A stretch of DNA of 64,000 nucleotides from Beaufortia kweichowensis (Eukaryota > Chordata > Actinopteri > Cypriniformes > Gastromyzontidae): contig CM032806.1 in NCBI GenBank assembly GCA_019155185.1, positions 15,922,580 through 15,986,579 on the forward strand. The letters run 5' to 3'. The notes beneath the pieces were generated by a model. It searched no databases and was not told where the DNA came from. It saw only the letters and a list, made by a program, of their open reading frames with translations. Shown in pieces: positions 39,540 to 64,000 of this stretch (position 1 is its first letter; every line of letters starts with the position of its first letter). Position numbers and translations under genes: made by a program.

Positions 39540-42500
39540 TCATTTTTCAGATCTGAAATCTGGGTAGTTGTCATAGTGCACTGAAAGCCTCAGGAAACAG
39601 CCACAGGTGTGTGCCACTGGTCTTCTCTCAAACCCTTTTAGGTCTGTGGAAATCAACCGTTATAGTTTTGCCTATAAACAAATCTGATCCTGTACAGAAT
39701 CTAAGAAACAGTGACTGTCGTTTTGCATCACACTCCCATGAAGTAAGTGGTCAAGTGCTTTGAAATGTCCTTTTGGTGTATATTCATTGTTTCTGGAAAT
39801 TTGAGAGCTCGCACAATTTTCCTCACTGTTGGTTGTAATGCACAGTACACATCGTCAATTTCCTCAAGGTCCTTGCTCAGAGGTCCAAGTATGTCTGCCC
39901 ACTGTTCAAGAACATAAGCAGGCTCCTGAATGAGAGTTTTGTGTGCCAGTTCTTGCAAAATTTGCTTGAAGTTTTCTTCTGTTGGAATTCTACGACAACT
40001 GTAGTTGTCTAAGATCTCAAGCAGTTCATCCTGGTCTGTACTACAGAAGTCTGTTCTGCCGCTTTCTAACACAACACGCTCATTTTCTGTGACATACTTC
40101 AAAAAGTTGTCAGTCAGATCACTTTTTACAGATCCTTGTATTGCTTGCTGCAAGATGACAGGTGCAAGTTTTATTGGGAGATATTTCTCTTTCTTCCAGC
40201 CTAACAGAATTATTCGGGCTACACTTTCCACTTTTCTTTGCCAAAATCATGTCGAAGAAGGGAACTTTAAAACTGTTCCCCAGTGTGCACTGATCATAGA
40301 ATTCCTGCCAAAACTCTGACAGGCAATCCCTGAACACTCCACCAGCATCATGGCCCATCTCATATTGTCCATTTGGGAGGAGCAATTTCACTTCTACTTC
40401 ACTCTGGGTATGTATCAGTGTTTTGTCACAAAAGTGTGCAATGAGTTCAGAAAATATCTGTCCCCGATGAACAACAAGGATTTTTTGGTGTGGAACAATG
40501 AGTTCTGTGCTCAGAGGCAAAGTGTCATCTAAGTTTTGTTCATCTATTTCAGTGATGTCACTAGTGAATACTGTCACTACATCACTTGTATCCGAAAGTA
40601 ATCTGGTAAGGTCATTGAAGAACTTTGAAAAGGAACATTCAGATCATCATCTACAAATATTCAGATTCAGATCGGTGTAATGCAAGGGAGATACAGCATC
40701 ATTGCCTGGACTTTCCACAAAAATTATATCCATGTCTGAAGCTTGAACGAAGTCATTCATTCTGCTGGAAGAAGTAGGAAGACTTTGATCCTGGTTCTTA
40801 CTGTGTAAGTCCTCCATTGTGTCTGATATTTCCACTTCACTTTCCGTTTCTTCTTCCCTCGCCACCTTTTTTGTTGTTAGGTAGAACCTCATCATTGTGA
40901 GCTTGGATGTATTATACATTTCCCCCACTGTAGTTTCTTTATCTAGTGACACTTCCTGATAATTTGTTAGATCCAATTCAAACTCAGAAATACTGCCATG
41001 AGAAGTTTTTCCATTTGGAAAAAACAAAGAAATTGCCTCCTTCATCAGTTCTTCCCTTTTCCAGTCTTTTGGCACACTCAACTTCCTTGTTCCTCCTCCT
41101 TTTTTTGCTCTCATTTGAACAAATCCGTGCCCATCATAGTGCATCCACCCAATCTCAACTTTTCTTACATTACGCTGAGAATTGCTTTTTGTAGATGTTT
41201 GGGTTTCAGTTTGTGAATTATCTGATTTTTGTCTTTTGCTCAGTTTTGATTTGAGGCGCTCAAACAGCTTTGACTTCCTGCAAGTTGGCGCACTTTCTTG
41301 CCTCCTACAAAATCCCATCACTGCCAGTCTGTCTCCATATGAAGGAAAGTAGCTTCTCATCTGGTCATCAGTCATTAGCAGTAGGACACTGACATCAATC
41401 TGCAAAAAAACAAAACATTTTCAGTATTATGCAAAACTTATACCAAAAATTTATTATAGTCACACAATTGACCATATGCAGTTACTTCCTGGTTTTAGAT
41501 AAGTCAGCTCAGTCATTTCTGGTCACCTGTCAAAATCAGCTATAGAGTGCCATTTGCTCTGTTTCTCTACATAATCCATTCACAATTTGAAGAATTTTTT
41601 TGCTTGTCTAAGAGGACCAAATGCCCAGGAACTGCTTCAGTAATGACAATGTGAGTGTAAAAAGTAAAATGTTCCATGACTCATTGCTATGACTGACAGT
41701 GATAATGGAACAAAACATATGAAAAAAAAGTGTATCAGACTAAATTTAGAGTAACAAAACTACAGCTGAAAAAAGTGTGGGTCAGCTGAATATATTTAGC
41801 AGCTTTTACAGTTAAAGATAAAACAACTAAAGTTGTTAATTAAAATCAAAATATTTAAAAAAAATTAATGCATTATTAATTTTTTATACCATTAATAATT
41901 AACTTAACTTGTAGGTAACTAGTTAAGTATTTAAATAAATAACCCTTAAAGGTTTATACTTCAATATAGTAAAATATAAAAATTTGTTCTATTTTTTATA
42001 ATAAATCCAAAAGCAAGACATTAAAGAAACTAGGGAGTTGAAATGGCAACTGAGCTAAATGAGTAATCCTCTGCTACATCTACTGGTTATAGTCATAATT
42101 TCATGTAATTTTCATCTTTAAAGTCTTTGTTTTTGTACCGATTAAATGTTTTACCTGTAGTAAGTCGATTAACAATTGCATACTTAAAACGTGCTGTTTC
42201 AGGCAAAATAATAGCAGACATTTGAAAGTGTTTCTCCCTACGATGTAGAATTGTATATTAACTGATTAGATCTATATATATTTCCACAAATATGGCATCA
42301 CTAGTTCTTATTCTGAAAGTAGTGGCAGTAAAAATACATGACATGACTGATAAAATGTTATCAGGGGAAATTATTCTCAATTCACTATATTGTGATATCC
42401 ATCATCACTGAGTTATCATTAATACTTTACTGGACCACAGCGGTACTTTACTGGGGCTTGGCAGCACATCAACAGAACACTTCCTTGATTCGCATGTTAA

Positions 42501-42899
42501 GGTACATGCAGAGGAAAACTGTTATATCATGAATGGGGTGATCAAATTCTGGCATTTCAAAAAGGAGGAAAACAGTAAATTCATATTTCAAACTGAGATG
42601 TGGACTTTGAGGCATAAAACCAGCAGAATATTTTTATTGAATAGCAACCTCTATATAGATTTAGATTTTCCATTAATGACCCCTTTAAAACATATACTAA
42701 ATAAACTCTAAATAATCCCATATATAAGACATAAAACTGAAGGTATACTTCGTTCAAATGTGGGCTTAAATTGGTCACTTCCTCTAAATTATGAATATTT
42801 TACCTTTAGGTGAACTGCCCTTACCTTGTCATCCTCCAGCCTTTTTATAGTGGTTTCTGGAATATTCCTCTCCCTCAGAAAAGATTAATTCTGTCCATC
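39540..42899 (-). pseudogene. SAM-HECT ubiquitin-ligase-like gene (G2E3-like), decayed
   Basis: Exon 42899-42825 starts MDRINLF and, after a one-base slip, RERNIPETTIKRLEDDK. It splices to 41399 onward (IDVSVLLLMTDDQMRSYF, PSYGDRLAV), together forming a SAM-like domain. A basic Ser/Lys-rich linker follows, then a HECT domain. The N-lobe has HDAGGVFRDCLSEFWQEFY and the C-lobe LFLRFCTGSDLFIGKTITVD. The thioester site is RPVAHTCGCF, with the catalytic Cys codon at 39603-39605. It ends at TGA 39542-39540. HECT enzymes pass ubiquitin through this Cys. Damage: frameshift near 42880, tandem stops at 40649-40644, and shifts near 40230, 39735 and 39620. Despite these, the key residues can be read. It converges on the transposase relic. 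Confidence 0.8.
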
Positions 42900-43444
42900 C
42901 TGCAAATGATATTTTAGTGGAAATTAATAATATAAGCAGAGTGAGGCTGGTGGGCTAATATTAAACTAAGACCGAGTAGTAGGCCTAGGCTATGTAAGCC
43001 AGAAAACCAAAACATGTATTTTAATGGTTAATATGTGCTGTGCATAACAAAGCAAGCTCTTGATGCAAAACCATACATCACACAGTTTTGATGCAATGAT
43101 AGTAAACGACTTCATATTCCATAAAACCATCAAAGATTAAACATGAGCTAGTATGATACCATAGCACGCGCAGCTTAGTTACCAAACATTCATTTTTTAT
43201 ACTTACCCAAACTCTTCTATTATAACATACATAAAATCGTAATTAAGGATTATCATGTCAAAGAGTAAATATGACCATACCTTTCGTCGGAAATTGGCAA
43301 GTTGTTAACGTTGAACTGGTAGGCTACTCCCGTGTTCTGCAAGAATCACATCTCGTGGTTTCCCTATAGTGCTTTGCCAGAAAGTGTCAAGAATTGAAGA
43401 GAAAAAAGTCAGAATTCTGACTTAATAACTCTCTTTAATTTTAC
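42900..43444. other. 5' flank of the SAM-HECT gene
   Basis: AT-rich sequence between the SAM exon (acceptor at 42900-42901) and the right inverted array. A non-coding first exon and promoter would be expected here but cannot be placed. Confidence 0.45.
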
Positions 43445-43449
43445 TTTTA

Positions 43450-43521
43450 ATCTCAGAATCATGACTTTATATCTCAGAATTGCGACTTTATATCTCAGAA
43501 TTGCGACTTTATATCTCAAAT
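43450..43521. repeat. Right 21-bp array, cut by the gap
   Basis: About 3.4 units of TTGCGACTTTATATCTCAGAA, the reverse complement of the left array unit, running directly into the N run. The first unit reads ATGACTTT instead of GCGACTTT. Confidence 0.95.
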
Positions 43522-43621
43522 NNNNNNNNNNNNNNNNNNNNNNNNNNNNNNNNNNNNNNNNNNNNNNNNNNNNNNNNNNNNNNNNNNNNNNNNNNNNNNN
43601 NNNNNNNNNNNNNNNNNNNNN
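43522..43621. other. Assembly gap (100 N)
   Basis: Exactly 100 N. This round number usually stands for unknown length. It begins inside the 21-bp array, so the missing sequence probably includes more array and the right end of the transposon. Confidence 0.98.
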
Positions 43622-43767
43622 TAATTCTATAGATACATGTTACTTTTATTTTTACTTTTTTCTTTGTACATAATTTGCACTATTTGTATGCAGCCCAGCT
43701 GCAATTGCTTTGGCAATACAATTGTACAATTTTTGTCATGCCAATAAAGCACACTTAAAATGAAATT
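43622..43767 (+). repeat. Retroposon 3'-tail-like sequence
   Basis: GGCAATACAATTGTACAATT followed by TTGTCATGCCAATAAAGCAC is a recurrent fish LINE/SINE 3' end. It runs into the GA microsatellite. Confidence 0.5.
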
Positions 43768-43826
43768 AGAGAGAGAGAGACAGAGAGAGAGACAGAGAGA
43801 CAGAGAGTGTGAGAGAGTGTGAGAGA

Positions 43827-43894
<68 letters not shown>

Positions 43895-43917
43895 GAGAGA
43901 CAGAGAGACAGTGAGTG

Positions 43918-43958
<41 letters not shown>

Positions 43959-44052
43959 GAGAGACAGAGGGGGTGTGAGAGGAGGTGTGTGAGAGAGAGA
44001 CAGAGAGGAGAGAGACAGAGAGAGAGAGACAGAGTGTGAGAGAGTGTCAGAG

Positions 44053-44113
<61 letters not shown>

Positions 44114-44142
44114 ACAGAGAGAGAGAGAGACAGAGAGTGAGA

Positions 44143-44190
<48 letters not shown>

Positions 44191-44224
44191 GAGACAGAGA
44201 GAGAGAGACAGAGAGTGTGAGAGA

Positions 44225-44274
<50 letters not shown>
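43768..44274. repeat. GA-rich microsatellite, about 500 bp
   Basis: Imperfect (GA)n with scattered GACA, GTGT and GAGGA interruptions. Long Ser-Leu open frames on the complementary strand are artefacts. Confidence 0.97.
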
Positions 44275-44276
<2 letters not shown>

Positions 44277-45213
44277 CATTACTGTAAATGCTGTTCACAC
44301 AGTGACACCTCAGCACTTGACTTCACTGTAAACAACATGACTGATAAGTGTCTGACACAAAAAATAGCAGATTTCACCTGGATAAATAGTTTATTGATCA
44401 AACTTCCCTTGGACAAGTGGGAAATGTAGGGCGGGAATTTAATTCCTCCGCTGGAAATTAGATCATGAACAACAGCTGTTATATAGAAGAGAGTGAGTTG
44501 AATGGAGAAAGAGGTGGAGTAAATGATTACACTTTAATGAAATATTACAAATATTAAGACTAACTATTACTTTTATTAACACAGAATGATGAATCTCAGA
44601 TCAAAAACAAGCCAGTTGTTATTGCAGAATAAGTGTGAAGTGTCACAATGTATACGTCTGTCCCGCTTATTACACACAAGTAAATTATCGGTCATAAAAT
44701 ATTCATTTGAACTAAAACATGATGTGGATGTGTTCATAGCAGCATGTAAACTTGTCATGTTACAGATGTTTATATAGATTATATTACCTTCTTATTACAC
44801 ATTCCTAGTTCTGATCCAGCTGGAAAAAGTGAGTAAATCTTCTTTAAGTCGGGCTGTCGACAGTGAGAGGAGGAATGTGTTTCTTTGCTCTTTTGAAGTG
44901 AAATGTAAACTAAACTGCACAATTAAGCTGCAAAAACATCAAAGATGATGTCACAGCCATGAGCACAATAAAACATGAGCAGGTACTCTAACATGCCACC
45001 ACATATCCAGCATTCATTAGCTTGATTAACAACAACTATATTCATGACATTAGCCATAACAGAGATCATTTACATATACTGTACATATGAATTCAAAGAG
45101 AGAGGGTTCTGAAAAGCTCAAATATGGTGCATATTGATTTGAATGCAAATTTCATTCCTCAGTGTGACATTCTGCTCATAAAAATGTGCATGTGCGTGTG
45201 TGTGCGTGCGCGC

Positions 45214-45244
<31 letters not shown>

Positions 45245-46910
45245 GTAATTGCCAGGTTCCTGGTCTTCCCCTGAGTTCCAATTATCCATCACTTGTGTGA
45301 AACAGGAATGATCCAGGGGTTTGACAAAAACTGATGATGGTGATGAGACAAAACTGGCTGCGTGTGCAAACAAATGCTGCTGGTATTAGAACTCATTACA
45401 GCTCAGTGTTCCAGGTTAACTTCATGCTGGAAATAACACTCGACCTTCATTTCTGTCCATTCAAGTCCATTAATCCATAAACCTGCCATATGACATTTGG
45501 CTGTTTTAGCTTTTTTTGTGTGTGCGTGCGTGCGCACTCGCGTGTGTGTGTGTGCATAACAGTGGGCAGGGTGTATTCTGAGAGCTGTGTCTAATACATT
45601 TCAGCCTTTGTCGTTCTGAATTGCATCACATGCTGAAAAATGACCATCATGTACAGATCAACTACATGAGCATTAGTTGATTGGTCAGAAACACATTGAT
45701 TTGGGTGTGTCACATGATGAAATGATGCATGAAAATGACAGATTATTTTGAAAGTAGTTTAGCTGCAGTTTTTAATCATTTAGATTTTGTAAGTGAATAT
45801 GATGCTTGTCAAAGCAAAACTCATGAACTCAGTGGTCAATGTAGGTGGTTCCCATGGCATTGTTATACGGTTGCTAGGGTGTTCTGGATGGTTGCTATGG
45901 GATTTCTGGGTGATTGTAAGTTGATTAGTGGCTGATATCAGAAGGCGGCATGAAATTCTGTAGATTTGATTAAGAGTAACAGATGAACACTGACTGCAGG
46001 TCAGAGGTCATGATCATCACACACAGGTCTCGTGTCTCTCGTCTGTGATCAACACTGAAGTACACATGAGCCGTACACTAGATGGTGCTGCTCCATGATT
46101 CAGACAGCCGTAAAACTAAACAACACCATATGATAAAACAAAAGAAATAGACTTTAATAAAAGAAAGAAAGGAAAATATTAAAAAGAATAAAGCATAAAA
46201 ATAAAAAGAGAAAATACAGAAAATACATTGATAATTAAATGCATAATTATTAAACAATGTGTCACAGAGATATGATCGCTGACTCACAGTTGAAAAGACG
46301 AAAGAAGAAAAATGTCAATGAAGTAAATCAATAAAACACTAAATCAGATTCATATTTTAGATTCATTATTCATGCCTTGCTTTAACTGTTATGTGCTGTA
46401 AATGAACAATAGCATTTAAAGAAATTATGAATGAATGTAAAGACGCAAAAGATAAACTACTGCTAATATTCAATCGTGTTTATAAATCTCACGCACATAT
46501 TTCAGCTTTGATTGTAGTTTATTAACAGTATTGTCTTCCACTGAATCTCCATTAACAGCTCATTATATGATAATCCTCCTGTCGTGTTCACTGGAACATC
46601 TCATCTCATGTCATGTTCTTCACAGTGTTCAGATAAGCTACAGCTCATTGTTCTTTCCACTTTTATCTCTTATCTAGTCTGTTCATCCATCACTTTCATC
46701 ACAGATAACATTAGCTCACAATATAGTCTGTCTTACATTGATTCATACTGCTCAGAGAAGTTCAATTCACATTTCAAGGATTTCACAACTGGATTACGGG
46801 AACTTGAAAGCATTTTGATCCGTTACGTTACGGTGTTGATGTACGGTAGACGGTAATAGAGATTTAGTGCCTTCTGTGAGGAAACCACCAGTCCACGTTC
46901 ATTCACTGAG
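44275..46910. other. Intergenic; GT microsatellites and simple repeats
   Basis: A (TG)n tract lies at about 45188-45243 and a shorter one near 45520-45555. GGTTGCTAGGGTGTTCTGG-type repeats occur near 45850-45910. No gene was recognised. The short open frames have no splice context. Confidence 0.6.
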
Positions 46911-47037
46911 CACAGGGTTCTGGATGGGTTGAGCGCAGGGTTCTGGATGGGTCGAGCGCAGGGTTCTGGATGGGTTGAGCGCAGGGTTCTGGATGGGTCG
47001 AGCGCAGGGTTCTGGATGGGTTGAGCGCAGGGTTCTG
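46911..47037. repeat. 23-bp minisatellite, 5.5 copies
   Basis: The unit is CGCAGGGTTCTGGATGGG followed by TTGAG or TCGAG. The T and C variants alternate strictly, so the higher-order period is 46 bp. The - strand PSRTL/NPAL-type open frames are artefacts. Confidence 0.95.
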
Positions 47038-49130
47038 TATCAGTGTGTTTAGAGATGGAGAGAGTACTGTACATGTTCCTGCTGTTGGTCTCTTCTGACC
47101 TACTTTCATTGAAGTGTGGTGTGATTCCCACAGGCGGAGTGTCAGATCTGTCAGGAGCTCACACTGCCCTCTGCTTCCATCCGTACCGGCCGGCCGTTCA
47201 AGCATCTCAGCTTCATTTCACAGCACATGTGTGTTAGGCTTCTGTCTCTGTGTCCATCTTTGTTTCATGTTGTAGTTAATTGCTTTACATGAAGGACTGT
47301 GAGTCACATATAAAGCTGTTTGACACACAACACAAGAGCTGCTGGTCAGAGACACTCTTTCACTGGTTGTCATGACAGGACAAAAGGTGTCTGTGCGATG
47401 TATTTGCTGTTAAATAAAGATCAATACATCAGTACATCAACACATGACATGTTTTTATAAGAACACACCTCATGAACTCATATTTTAGGATGAACAAAAG
47501 CATGTCTTCATCTGACACTTCTAATACAGTACATAAATCATTACAGATGTATTCATAACCTCTTATAATGACCACAGTTATAACACAACATCACACTTTC
47601 ACATACTGTACTCCACCAACAGACAATTTCATTTCTTTCAACTTTTGACATTTCTGAAAAATGGAACGTCTCATGCAATAACTGTCTCCCAAAAAGTGAT
47701 TAATGTTCTGAAGCACTTTGCCAATGATGGCAAATAGCATTAAATGTCAATTTGCCTCCATCATGTGTAAAGAAGACAAATGGTTGGCAGCACTTTCCTC
47801 TCTTCTCAGCTCAAATCTGATGTATTATGCAAAAAACCAGAAGTGATTTGTTTTTGGTGGCTCGTGTATCATGTTCTGTGGCATCAGACACTGAAAGTGA
47901 ACTTTATTTCCATTGTCTGAAAGCTTTTTCATCTCCTGAAGGACCAGTCAGAGGAGACTTTACACTTTTATGCCGTTCTCTCAAAGGTATAGTTCAGTCA
48001 AAAATGACTTGACATTATTTATTCACCGTCATAAACCCTGTTGTTTTATTCTTGTAAAACACAAATGCAGAACTTTCTTCATACATTTTAATACAACAAT
48101 AGTTCTGTGTCTGTAAATCTACAATGAGAATATAATAAAATATGTGTGAATATATTATCATTATTGTTAGTAGTATTAGCATTAGTGTTAGTGTTGATTT
48201 CAGTATTATATTCAGATGTGTCCACAGCGGCATTTGGTGCCTGTAACATCACTTTTTAATCTTCGACTTGAATATGATTTGTTTTTGGAAGTCTTTTCAG
48301 TCCCCATAGAATCAAACATGGCTTGTGCATGTTATTGTTAAGAATATCTATAAACTAAAATGTTTCAAAACACTGACAAACTTCACAGTGAGAAGATTCA
48401 TTAAATTTACAGTCAAATGCTCTGTAGAATCTAAAGCGTCCCGCCCACTTCATTATAAAAGATGCTTTTTCACACAGTATTCATACTATTTTATATATGA
48501 TGACTGACACACTAGTGCACTAGATAGGGCATAGGGAACAGTAGAAATATGCTGTACATTGAGTCAAATGAAGTCACAGCACAGAGCCTTAAACAGTCTC
48601 AACATGAGCTCAAACAGCAAACATAAATCACACATCACTCTTTCTTTTCTATAGTTACACTTTCACATTAAAATGAAATGATTCAAATCATAAAAAGGAA
48701 ATGATGTGAGCACATTGAATAATTCAGTGGAACTTTAAAGAATATACTGTAGCTGAAGAGCTGTATGAACTGCTGCTCATATAGAGCTTCACAGGTGCTC
48801 TGTGTCTGGCTATGAACCGGCATGAGAACGAGTTCAAAATGAGGGAATTTTCCTCGTGTCTCTAAAGCTTTCTATCCTGAAGAGACGCACAGCGGCTCTG
48901 AATAAAACATGAGATGAGAGAAAGATGCTCTGCAAATCCCCATCACCTCACGCTGCTCTTTGTCTCTCACTCTGGTGTGATTTAAGTTTGTCTGGACCTC
49001 CATTCATTCATCTCATTTTCCTCTCTTCCTATCCCAACATCCGTTTATAAGCTCATAAGACTTCATTGAAGCAGCCGCACACGTGGCTCTTCCAGCGAGA
49101 TCTCCACAGCGAGTGAAGGGACCAGAGGGA
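47038..49130. other. Intergenic, with a second AGTTCACCC-family repeat
   Basis: 47985-48300 contains AAAGGTATAGTTCAGTCAAAA and the matching downstream blocks of the repeat seen at 8107-8400. The remainder lacks recognisable genes. The last few hundred bases are the upstream region of plch2. Confidence 0.5.
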
Positions 49131-49146
49131 GGAGAGAGAGAGAGTC

Positions 49147-49204
<58 letters not shown>

Positions 49205-49212
49205 GAGAGACA
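49131..49212. repeat. GA microsatellite upstream of plch2
   Basis: Imperfect (GA)n about 175 bp before the proposed plch2 start codon, so it may fall in the promoter or 5' UTR. Confidence 0.85.
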
Positions 49213-49385
49213 GGGAGGGAGAAGCAAAGAAAAGACTCACATGAGAAAGAGAATCAGGTGCTTGGGTTTCTCATCTTGAGAACGAAACGCATTCAGTGGA
49301 TCTCATCTGGATCAGGCACTCATGGGATTCTTCTCACACATTTCTCCACCTCTCGCTAGCACATGGAGCTTTCCCACTTTGAATT

Positions 49386-63083
<13,698 letters not shown>

Positions 63084-63511
63084 GTACGTGACCTCCTCAT
63101 CACCTATAACAACTGCACTGCAATGATGCTCACCAGAGATGTTGGAGTCCCCTGTGAGGGAATAATGTGGAGTAATTCCTTCAGAGCAGAAACAGGAAGG
63201 TGTGCTTGATCCATTCATGTCACGGTTTGTTAGTGTCACAGAGTCAGACTTGTACTCTCAGCGTTTAGTCTGATGTTCTTTGTCATGTTTGTCCTGTGAA
63301 GTTGACATTTAACACATTGTCTTTTCTGTGTATATTTGTGCGTTGTTTTCCGGGCCGTCTGGATTAGTGTATGTGTGAGAACTCACCTCAGCTGTTTGTA
63401 GGTCTCTGAGCTTCACACCCCATCTGCTGTAAATGGACACAGATGGCCTTTAGTGTAAGACTCAGTAAATCACAGGAGGCCAATCTGGCTCTGATCTGTG
63501 TCATGACACAT

Positions 63512-63545
<34 letters not shown>

Positions 63546-64000
63546 GATTTCTCACCTGAAGCACTTGACTTCTCTGGCTTATCGTCTTGTTTACAACCTG
63601 TATGATTCTGTGCTCTGTGTGCTGCAGGTTGCTCATTGTTTTCCAGAGGCACATCCAGAGTCCCGTTAGGAAAGTCCATGCACTTGGTGGCCATGTTTAA
63701 AGTGCCTCCAGACAAAACAAGACCATGATCCTATCAGCGTGAATGGGGGAAGACGGATATCTAAATATATATGAATTTGGTAGTAATACATATATTCTTT
63801 ACTGTAGGGTCTGTAATTATACGGTGTAGCTGGAGTGTTCACAGGCCTGTAAAGGAGAGAAATGAAGTCAGCTCTTCAGGCTGTCAATGCTGAACATTTC
63901 GGACCTCTTTTCACGCTTCTCTTCATAAAGCTCTTGTTGTCAGCCGCTTTCTATCACCCTCACCGCAGGCCTGTATGAGTGCATTTGACTCAGCAGCTGA
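63084..64000. other. plch2 intron 4, incomplete
   Basis: It begins at the GTACGT donor. A GA microsatellite sits at about 63512-63541. The next expected exon (second EF-hand, FEEFCAFYK-type) was not found before the window ends. Confidence 0.6.

Larger units (their letters stand above)
35153..43521. mobile_element. Large DNA transposon with integrase-core and SAM-HECT genes (right end lost in gap)
   Basis: The left boundary is proposed at TATGGAAGCCCGTTTCAC (about 35153). Both ends carry arrays of the same 21-bp repeat in opposite orientation: 35230-35376 and 43450-43521. Inward of each array there is further inverted similarity (GAGTTATTA and CAGAATTCTGACTTTTTTCTC). Inside, an integrase-like transposase (+) and a SAM-HECT gene (-) face each other. 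That the whole is one element is inferred from this symmetry. The right terminus and target duplication fall in or beyond the 100-N gap. Integrase-core DNA transposons of the IS3EU type are a possible home, recalled from memory only. Confidence 0.7.

Noticed and set aside
43755..44316. Long Leu-Ser open frames on the - strand
   Set aside because: Translation of the GA microsatellite; a dinucleotide repeat is open in several frames.
46823..47205. Pro/Arg-rich repeat proteins on -
   Set aside because: Translation of the 23-bp minisatellite.

Overview
This window looks like genomic DNA from a ray-finned fish, probably a cyprinid-like teleost. It has spliced vertebrate genes, large AT-rich introns, OlfC/V2R-type chemoreceptor relics, long GA/CT/GT microsatellites and dense hAT, Harbinger, Tc1, L2-like and Gypsy-type repeats. 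A run of exactly 100 N (43522-43621) marks a scaffold gap.

Layout. (1) 1-3427: the last six coding exons and 3' UTR of an FGF receptor 1 gene on the + strand. (2) 3.4-27 kb: a transposon graveyard. It holds a 57-bp tandem array split by a MITE, a 769-bp hAT MITE, a truncated V2R exon, Harbinger and hAT transposon genes, a spliced ULP1-like peptidase relic, Gypsy fragments, and an L2-like LINE carrying three separate insertions with target duplications. (3) 27.5-34.6 kb, - strand: a six-exon V2R/OlfC receptor that is nearly complete but carries a stop codon and a frameshift. (4) 35.15-43.5 kb: what looks like one large DNA transposon. It is bounded by inverted arrays of a 21-bp repeat and contains an integrase-core transposase (+) and a convergent SAM-HECT ubiquitin-ligase-like gene (-), both decayed. 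This is the most interesting system in the window. (5) 43.6-49.1 kb: gene-free DNA with a 500-bp GA microsatellite and a 23-bp minisatellite. (6) 49.4-63.1 kb, + strand: the 5' part of a phospholipase C eta gene (best fit plch2). It has two candidate first exons that splice in the same phase to the PH-domain exons, and a textbook AT-AC (U12-type) intron before the EF-hand exon.

The two host genes that look functional are the edges, fgfr1 and plch2. The V2R pieces between them are remains of a chemoreceptor cluster. Almost everything else is mobile-element sequence. Family calls rest on motifs I read in the translations and on remembered family features. No database search was run.
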